Shown here piece after piece: positions 57,280 to 64,000 of a stretch of DNA of 64,000 nucleotides; position 1 is the stretch's first letter; each line of letters begins with the position of its first letter. The translations under genes and the position numbers were made by a program. The stretch comes from JACRCT01 sp049841135 (GTDB lineage Bacteria > Myxococcota > Myxococcia > Myxococcales > UBA5297): NCBI GenBank assembly GCA_049841135.1, contig JASGHK010000005.1, positions 1,426,001 through 1,490,000 on the forward strand, read 5' to 3'. The notes under the pieces were generated by a model. That model ran no database searches, had not been told where the DNA came from, and saw only the letters and a program-made list of their open reading frames with translations.

Positions 57280-58263
57280 AGCACGCAGCACCTGAGTCGC
57301 CTCGAGGGCCGCCCGAGTCGAAGGGGTGGCGAGCAGGGCGATCCACGTGGCCTCGTCGCGGCAGCCGAGCTGCGTCAGCGCGTTCGCAACGCCCTCCGCG
57401 ACGCTCTCGTTGGCACCGGGGACGAGCGAGCGCACGGCTTCGAGATGCGCCGTGTCCTTGTGAGCCGCGATGAGCGAGAGCGCCCGGCTTCGCGTCTCGT
57501 CGCCCGGCAACGCGAGGACCTTCGCGAGCACCGGCGAGAGCTGCTCGTAGGGGAGGCTGGTCTCGAGCTTGATCTGCGCGCGCCAGCGCAGACCCGGGTC
57601 GATGCTTGGGTCCGTCGCGAAGGCCACCAGCGCCGAAGGGCAGGTCTCCAGGGCAGCGAGCAGCCGTAGCTCCCGGTCGGACTCCGAAAGGCAGGCGTGG
57701 AGCGCTCGCGCCGTGACCTCGTCGTCCAGGTAGTGCTCCGCAAGTGCGCGGAGGCTCTCGAGGCGAACTCCGGCCGGACCCGAGCCCGCGACGTTCTCAG
57801 CCAAGAGCTCGGGGATGCGCGAGCCGGCCAGATACCGGGCGGCGCGGACGAGGCGCTCGACGTGCGAGGTGAGCGCCGGCGACGCCTGGTCGAGCGGGCC
57901 CACGAACTGAAAGAGACCTCCGCCAGTGGACTTGAGCGGCCCCGTGCCCGGAGGCTCGAGCTGCTCGAGGCCGAGGCGCGGGCGGACCAGCTCGAGGACG
58001 ACGGAGGAGGGGAGGCCTGGGCCGCGGACGCTGATCTGGACCGAGCCGCTCGTAGGGCCGACGCCGACCGGGACGTCGGCGAAGACCTCGAGCTCGCCGA
58101 TGCGGCCGCTCAAGGTCGGGAGCTGGCGGCCGGAGTAGGCGAGTCCGAGCGTGCGGGCCGCGTCCTTCCAGTGCTTGAGGCCGGTCCGCCGCTGCCAGAC
58201 GGCGAGTCCGGCCAAGGCCGAGCCGCCACCACCGAGGAGCAACAAGAGGAGCGTTGGGTCCAC
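57091..58263 (-). CDS. Membrane-anchored HEAT-like protein, paralogue 1 of 3
   Basis: This 390-residue protein has an N-terminal membrane helix (LLLLLLGGGGSALAGLAVW) and a mixed domain to about 130. Helical HEAT-like repeats run to about 365 (RLESLRALAEHYLDDEVTAR, ETSLPYEQLSPVLAKVLALP, RAVEPLLALAERGELRDVAR). The C-terminus carries a shared motif, RTIQSRLSGAEAGGVSLVQS then GGAVSVV. It is three bases from the paralogue at 58266, in an operon. The function is unknown, with protein binding as the default for such repeats. Confidence 0.75.
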   Translation of the reverse strand: MDPTLLLLLLGGGGSALAGLAVWQRRTGLKHWKDAARTLGLAYSGRQLPTLSGRIGELEVFADVPVGVGPTSGSVQISVRGPGLPSSVVLELVRPRLGLEQLEPPGTGPLKSTGGGLFQFVGPLDQASPALTSHVERLVRAARYLAGSRIPELLAENVAGSGPAGVRLESLRALAEHYLDDEVTARALHACLSESDRELRLLAALETCPSALVAFATDPSIDPGLRWRAQIKLETSLPYEQLSPVLAKVLALPGDETRSRALSLIAAHKDTAHLEAVRSLVPGANESVAEGVANALTQLGCRDEATWIALLATPSTRAALEATQVLRASGSVRAVEPLLALAERGELRDVAREAVRTIQSRLSGAEAGGVSLVQSVDGGAVSVVPDAGKR

Positions 58264-58265
58264 GC

Positions 58266-59438
58266 TCAGACCTTATCGCGCTCGGGTGCGGCCAGACTGA
58301 CCGCGCCGGCGTCTGCGTCCTGAACGATCGAGACGCCGCCCGCCTCGGCCCCGACGAGCCGGCTCTGGATGGCGCGGATGCTCTCTCGGGCGACGGCCTT
58401 GTCTTCTCCGCGGCTGGCGAGGGCCAGCAACGGCTCCACGGCGCGCTCCGAGCCGCACTTGCCCAGGGCCTGCATCGCAAGGAACTGCGCGTCCATCGAG
58501 GTGCTGCCCAGAAGCTCGATCCAGGGGGCCTCGTCGCGGCACTCGAGCTTCTCCAACGTGATGGCGACGGCGGCTGCGAGCTCGCCGCTTACCTGTGGCG
58601 CGAGCTGGCGTACGGCCCCGAGGTGAGTCTGGTCCGCGTGCGAGCCGATGAGCGCGACCGCACGGATGCGGCACGGGTCGTCCTGCAGAAAGAGGACCTT
58701 GCCGAGTACCGGCGAGAGCTGCTCGTAGGAGAGCCGCGCCTGGAGCCGCTGCAGGGCTGGAGAGCGTAGGTCGGCCGGAGTCTGCTCGTCGAGGACGAAC
58801 GCCGTGAGCAGGTCGTCGCTCGTCTCCAGCGCCGCGACGAAGCGCAGCTCGGGGTCCGGGTCCGTCAGGGCCGCGTTCAACCCCCACGCGGTCGGCTCGC
58901 TCTTGCGGTAGTACCGCGCGAGTGCTTGGAGGCTCCGCAGCCGGAGCTCGGCCCCGTTTCCGGGAGCGAGGTTGTCGAACAAGAGCTCCGGAATTGGCGC
59001 GGCGAGGACCTGCTTCACCACCGACCGCAAATGCTCGACCGGCCCGGTGAGGTCCGAAGGCTTCCCAGGTTCGCCAGCCACCTCCAGCGAGAGTCCTTCC
59101 TCGACCTCCACCAAGAGGCGCGGTCCATCCAGAGGAAGGCGGCTGCGCACGAGCTGGACCACCTCCGGGGTTGGGAAGCTGCGTGCGTCTACCTCGACCT
59201 TGACGCTCTCGGGTTCGTGGAACGACCGGAAGAGCGGCGTTCCCATCTTCACGAGGACGTCCATGCCCTCGATCGGTCCCCGCAGTTCGAGGCCTAGGGC
59301 CGGAACGCCCAGCTGCTGGCCCGCCTGGGAAAAGATGCGCTGGAGCTGGCGATGGCGCCTCAGCGGCCGCAGGACGGCGAAGGTGAACCAGCTGCCGAAC
59401 ATGAGAGCCATCAGGGCGCTGCCGATCCACGTTTCCAT
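58266..59438 (-). CDS. Membrane-anchored HEAT-like protein, paralogue 2 of 3
   Basis: This 390-residue protein has an N-terminal helix (SALMALMFGSWFTFAVL), a domain to about 130, then HEAT-like repeats aligned with paralogue 1 (RLRSLQALARYYRKSEPTAW, QARLSYEQLSPVLGKVLFL, RAVEPLLALASRGEDKAVAR). The shared C-terminal motif is RAIQSRLVGAEAGGVSIVQD then AGAVSLA. Same length and order as paralogue 1 show a tandem duplication. Confidence 0.75.
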   Translation of the reverse strand: METWIGSALMALMFGSWFTFAVLRPLRRHRQLQRIFSQAGQQLGVPALGLELRGPIEGMDVLVKMGTPLFRSFHEPESVKVEVDARSFPTPEVVQLVRSRLPLDGPRLLVEVEEGLSLEVAGEPGKPSDLTGPVEHLRSVVKQVLAAPIPELLFDNLAPGNGAELRLRSLQALARYYRKSEPTAWGLNAALTDPDPELRFVAALETSDDLLTAFVLDEQTPADLRSPALQRLQARLSYEQLSPVLGKVLFLQDDPCRIRAVALIGSHADQTHLGAVRQLAPQVSGELAAAVAITLEKLECRDEAPWIELLGSTSMDAQFLAMQALGKCGSERAVEPLLALASRGEDKAVARESIRAIQSRLVGAEAGGVSIVQDADAGAVSLAAPERDKV

Positions 59439-59583
59439 GCCTCTTGCCCTTCTCCTTCATGCAACTGCGCAGCGTCGTCCTGGAGGGTTTCTCCTCGCCA
59501 CGGGCAGCCGCTGCCGACAGCGCCTACTTCTCAAAGGCTTCGTGCCCGAGTGAGAGCCAAGCCCGAGGAACGCTGAAGGGCGG

Positions 59584-60769
59584 TCACGCCTTGTCCCTCA
59601 GTGGCGCGAGGCTGACGGCGCCACCCGAATCCACCTCCTGGACCAGTGACACGCCTCCGGCCTGCGCGCCCGAGAGCCGGCCCTGGATGGTTCGGGCGGC
59701 GACCTGGGCGAGCTCGCCCACCGCGCCCTGCCCGTCGAGCGCCAGCAGGGCCTCGACCGACGCGACCGTTCCCCAAGCCATCAGCTCGTGGATCCCCGCG
59801 ATACGTGCCGACCGCCAAGGACTGCGCACCAGCGCGATCATCGCTGGCTCAGAGCGGCTGCCCAGCGCGAGCAAGGCCTGCGGGACCGCCTCGGCCAGGG
59901 CGCGGCTGGTGAGCAGTCCCGCCAAGACGCACACCTTGGGCTCGTGCGCCACCTCGTGCCGCGAGGCGACGAGCGAGAGCGCGCGCAGCAACGGCTCCTC
60001 GCCAGGTAGGTCGAGCAGCTTGCCCAGCAGCGGCGAGAGGCGCTCGCGCGAGACCCTCACCTCCAACTGCTCGAGCGCGTCGCACCGCAGCTTCGGCGGG
60101 TTGCCCACGTCCAGCGCGTACGCCTCCAGCGCGGACGGGCCCGCGTTCGACGCGGCGAAGAGCCGCACCGCTGAGTCGCCATCGCCCAGAAGCTCCGTTC
60201 AGGGCCCAGGCAGCCGGCTCCTCTCTGCCGTAGGTCTCGATTAGAGCCTTCAAGCTGGCCAGACGAAGGTCGGCGGCGCACGCGGGATCCAGGTTGGCCG
60301 CCAGCAGCTCGGCCATCGGCGCCGAGGCCACCTTCTCCACCGCGGCGATCACCTGCTCGACGCGTTCGACGAGCGCCGAAGCGTCCCGGAGCTCTCCGAA
60401 GACGTCCCGGCGCAGGCCGCCAGGAATGGCCTGCAACGGTTGAGCAGCGTCATCGGAGTCGTCGAGGCCGAGCCTCTCGCGCACGAGCTCGACGACGGAA
60501 GCCTGCGGGAACGGTCGTGTCGTCGCGGTGATGAGGAGGTGCCCGCGCAGCGTGCGCAGCTGTCTGAGATCGCTGACGAGGAAGGCGGAGACGTCCAGCT
60601 CGCCACGCCGACCGCTCAAGTGCCCGCCCACCACCCGAGAGAGCCCCAGCTTCGCCGCGGCTTCACCCCACACGCCGCGCCGACGGATCAGGGACCGGAC
60701 GTAGCGGGCCACTACGGCGAGGGATCCGGCGACGAAACCGAGAATGAGAATTTGAGCGAGGTCGTGCAG
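59584..60769 (-). CDS. Membrane-anchored HEAT-like protein, paralogue 3 of 3, one frameshift, probable CTG start
   Basis: By comparison with its paralogues the protein should open with a membrane helix. That helix (HDLAQILILGFVAGSLAVVA) is encoded in frame upstream of the first GTG (60712), and the only suitable start is a CTG at 60769. The frame shifts by one base near 60194 (WALNG, then LGDGDSAVRLFAAS). The rest matches the paralogues: VRVSRERLSPLLGKLLDLPG and RTIQGRLSGAQAGGVSLVQE, then GGAVSLA. About 395 residues across the shift. Same operon as paralogues 1 and 2. Confidence 0.65.
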
Positions 60770-60837
60770 CGCGTGCCCGCGGGGAAGAAGTAGGTCCCGA
60801 GGATAGCGCGATCGCAGACCTGGCCTGGAGCGCGGGC

Positions 60838-61197
60838 CTAGCTCGCCGGCGCGTCCAGCAGCCGGAATTGGATGGCGTTCTCGATGATCGCCACCAGCTC
60901 ACGCACGTGCTGCACGGTGGAGGCGAGCACGCCCTCGAGTCCGAAGGCGGTCGAGGTCGGCACCAGCAGCGTCGCCTGGTTCGCCTGGGCCTTGAGCCAC
61001 GCCTCGATCTTCTTGGCGACCGCCAGGCAGTCCTCGGCGCGGTCCACGACGATGAAGTCGAAGCTCTCCCGCGCCAGCCGCTCGATCGCCTCGGCCACCG
61101 ACGAGGTGGAGTCGACCGCGCAGTCCTCCTGCGCCAGGCGGTCCGTCGTCGCCTGCGCCACCGATGGATCGTCCGCCAGCAAGAGCACTCGGGTCAT
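60838..61197 (-). CDS. Receiver-like response-regulator domain, probably degenerate
   Basis: This 119-residue protein starts at the ATG at 61197. It shows the CheY order: VLLLADDPSVAQATTDRLAQ (acid pair), a candidate acceptor Asp in DFIVVDRAED, a hydroxyl residue in LLVPTST, and a final helix. The conserved Lys of the DYLxKP segment is missing, so it may fold like a receiver without normal phosphorylation. It lies upstream of the three HEAT-like genes on the same strand. Confidence 0.7.
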   Translation of the reverse strand: MTRVLLLADDPSVAQATTDRLAQEDCAVDSTSSVAEAIERLARESFDFIVVDRAEDCLAVAKKIEAWLKAQANQATLLVPTSTAFGLEGVLASTVQHVRELVAIIENAIQFRLLDAPAS

Positions 61198-61526
61198 GGC
61201 CACACCCCCAATACCGGCGATACCCACCAACTTCGTGTGCCGCACGGTCGAAAACGGGTGGATGCCCCAGCAAGCCAAATTCGCCTGCCGCCTCACGAAA
61301 TTGCGCCCCATCCGTGCCGCTGCCTGCCGGGCGCGAACAGCCCAACCTCCAAGGCCAGCGGATCAGGTCAAAGTGCCTGGGTAGGCATAGGTGGGAGCGC
61401 CTGGCAGAAACCTTGATTTTTCAGCAGAAATCGGGGACACCCGTCTGGGGCCAAACGCCGGTCGGCCTCGGCAGCCGAGCAGTGTTAAGAACGGGGCACA
61501 CCAGGGGCTGGGTTGGAGCAACGGCG
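61198..61526. other. Gap of about 330 bases between divergent genes
   Basis: The region should hold promoters for the receiver-like gene (minus) and the small protein gene (plus), but no convincing -35/-10 pair or repeat was seen. Open frames here have no protein character. Confidence 0.4.
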
Positions 61527-61847
61527 ATGAAGAACTTGGTCGGTCGCTGGCGAGTCGAGGACGGCACCTTCCGCGGCTTGGAGTACGAGTTCCGGGGTGA
61601 CGGCAGCTTCGAGATGTCGATGGACGAGTTCGACGTCCGCGCGGCAGGGCGCTATCGGATCCGTGCCGAGGGCCAGCCCTTCGAGATCGACATCCACTTC
61701 GTGCAGCACTCCTCGCCGGAAGGCCTGGGCATCGTGCGCGGCATCTTCGAGTTGCAGGGCGACAAGCTGCGGATGAAGGTCGGCGGGGTGCAGAGCGAGC
61801 GCTGGATGGACCCCGGGCAGTTCGTCGTCTACGCCCGGGCGGCCTGA
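61527..61847 (+). CDS. Small beta-rich hypothetical protein
   Basis: This gene encodes 106 residues from the ATG at 61527. The sequence alternates as in a small lipocalin-like or META-type barrel (LVGRWRVEDGTFRGLEYEFR, GDGSFEMSMDEFDVRAAGRY, RIRAEGQPFEIDIHFVQHSS, FELQGDKLRMKVGGVQSER). The GDGSFE and YRI strands are typical of proteins that describe themselves as TIGR03067-like in this phylum, though I cannot confirm the family. No signal peptide is seen. Confidence 0.65.
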   Translation: MKNLVGRWRVEDGTFRGLEYEFRGDGSFEMSMDEFDVRAAGRYRIRAEGQPFEIDIHFVQHSSPEGLGIVRGIFELQGDKLRMKVGGVQSERWMDPGQFVVYARAA

Positions 61848-61870
61848 GCCGAACCCCCGAGGTTGGAGAG

Positions 61871-61918
61871 CGACACGCCGAGGGTGGAGAACGACGCCCC
61901 GAGCCTGTCGAGGGGCCA
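61871..61918 (+). repeat. Interspersed repeat family A, one and a half copies
   Basis: A diverged half-unit CGACACGCCGAGGGTGG is followed by CGACGCCCCGAGCCTGTCGA, GGGGCCAGA. It is inverted with respect to 62051-62075 across about 130 bases. Confidence 0.75.
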
Positions 61919-62050
61919 GAGTTGGCGAATCGCCTACCTTCTGGTCTGCACCGAAGGCTCGCCAGGAATTCAGTCGCGATCTCCGGAGTGTTCTGCTCGG
62001 AGCGCCGCAACTGACGAGCGTCGACGACGGACGGACAGGATTGAGGGCTG

Positions 62051-62075
62051 GCCCCTCGACAAGCTCGGGGTGTCG
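62051..62075 (-). repeat. Interspersed repeat family A, inverted copy before ettA
   Basis: GCCCCTCGACAAGCTCGGGG, TGTCG is an exact reverse complement of the unit at 4764-4789. It lies 44 bases upstream of the ettA start, inside its likely leader. Confidence 0.8.
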
Positions 62076-62119
62076 TGTAGGCTGCGCGCCCTCCAAACGC
62101 CCAAGCAGAGGAACGACCG

Positions 62120-63799
<1,680 letters not shown>

Positions 63800-63810
63800 C
63801 TTGGCGTGAC

Positions 63811-63892
63811 GTCCACCAAGTCCACACCGACCACTCCGTCCACGAAGTGGGTGGACGGGGACGACGGAGTGGACCCGGTGGACGGCGTGGAC
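63811..63892. repeat. GTCCAC/GTGGAC palindromic microsatellite after ettA
   Basis: The left half is GTCCACC/GTCCACA/CCACTCC/GTCCACG units. The right half carries GGTGGAC, GGAGTGGAC, GGTGGAC and CGTGGAC, so the halves pair. It starts 11 bases after the ettA stop and could serve as its terminator. Related runs occur at 1766-1809 and about 20370-20403. Confidence 0.65.
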
Positions 63893-63916
63893 TGACGCGA
63901 GCGAAAGGCTCCACCC

Positions 63917-64000
63917 ATGCTCATTCCCTACACCGCCCGCGTCGCCCTCTCGCTGGCGCGCGCGCTTCCTGCCGGCCGCATCGGCATCTTCGAAGAAGCG
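63917..64000 (+). CDS. Start of a gene leaving the window
   Basis: An ATG at 63917 opens MLIPYTARVALSLARALPAG, RIGIFEEA to the window edge with no stop. The gene is too short to identify. A weak AAAGG lies 11 bases upstream. Confidence 0.4.
   Translation, partial: MLIPYTARVALSLARALPAGRIGIFEEA

Overview
The window comes from a high-GC Gram-negative bacterium, most likely a myxobacterium-like member of Myxococcota (formerly Deltaproteobacteria). Evidence for this is the number of lipoproteins, a surface protein ending in a MYXO-CTERM-like tail, a TIGR02996/leucine-rich-repeat protein, WGR and DUF4132 proteins, a SWIB protein, a von Willebrand/thrombospondin-type lipoprotein and many HEAT/TPR proteins. 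A class I hybrid-cluster protein with an N-terminal Cys-x2-Cys-x8-Cys-x5-Cys motif hints at at least part-time anaerobic life. No rRNA, tRNA, CRISPR array, prophage or complete insertion sequence was recognised.

Layout. 1-4.7 kb: a double-length uvrA on the minus strand, running off the left edge and carrying several short repeats inside its coding sequence. 4.9-6.3 kb: a frameshifted, possibly suppressor-of-fused-like gene. 6.5-10.1 kb: a periplasmic sugar-binding protein translationally coupled to a hybrid histidine kinase. 10.2-15.9 kb: the most unusual stretch. It holds a GyrB-like protein with its ATPase motifs lost, a membrane-anchored ClpP-like protein with its catalytic residues lost, a membrane TPR protein and a WGR/TIGR02996/LRR/SWIM protein, and it was partly built by a tandem duplication. 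15.8-21.6 kb: surface and membrane proteins. 21.8-25.3 kb: an ECF sigma factor, FecR-like protein and VWA lipoprotein operon. 25.4-30.9 kb: an HD phosphohydrolase, SWIB protein, lytic transglycosylase, RlpA and a HEAT-like protein. 31.1-33.1 kb: a membrane-anchored GspE/PilB-type ATPase with a PEGA protein. 33.7-38.3 kb: phosphoglucomutase, membrane proteins and lipoproteins. 38.4-40.3 kb: rplU-rpmA-obgE. 40.5-43.5 kb: an Rrf2 regulator, ferredoxin and Hcp nitrosative-stress operon. 43.9 kb onward: asd, a diguanylate cyclase, and a TetR regulator divergent from a MacA/MacB-like efflux operon. 49.8-57.3 kb: an S9 peptidase, a double-WGR/DUF4132 protein and a ParD/ParE-like pair. 57.1-61.2 kb: three tandem paralogous membrane-anchored HEAT-like proteins and a receiver-like protein. 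61.5-64 kb: a small protein, ettA and the start of another gene.

Three features recur. First, at least four families of short interspersed repeats occur between genes and sometimes inside them (uvrA, the efflux ATPase, the ParE-like toxin). Second, about ten conserved genes carry one or two single-base frame disruptions while coding similarity continues in the next frame. This pattern suggests residual assembly errors more than real pseudogenes, so those genes are annotated across the shift. Third, the high GC content produces long antisense open frames, which were left out.
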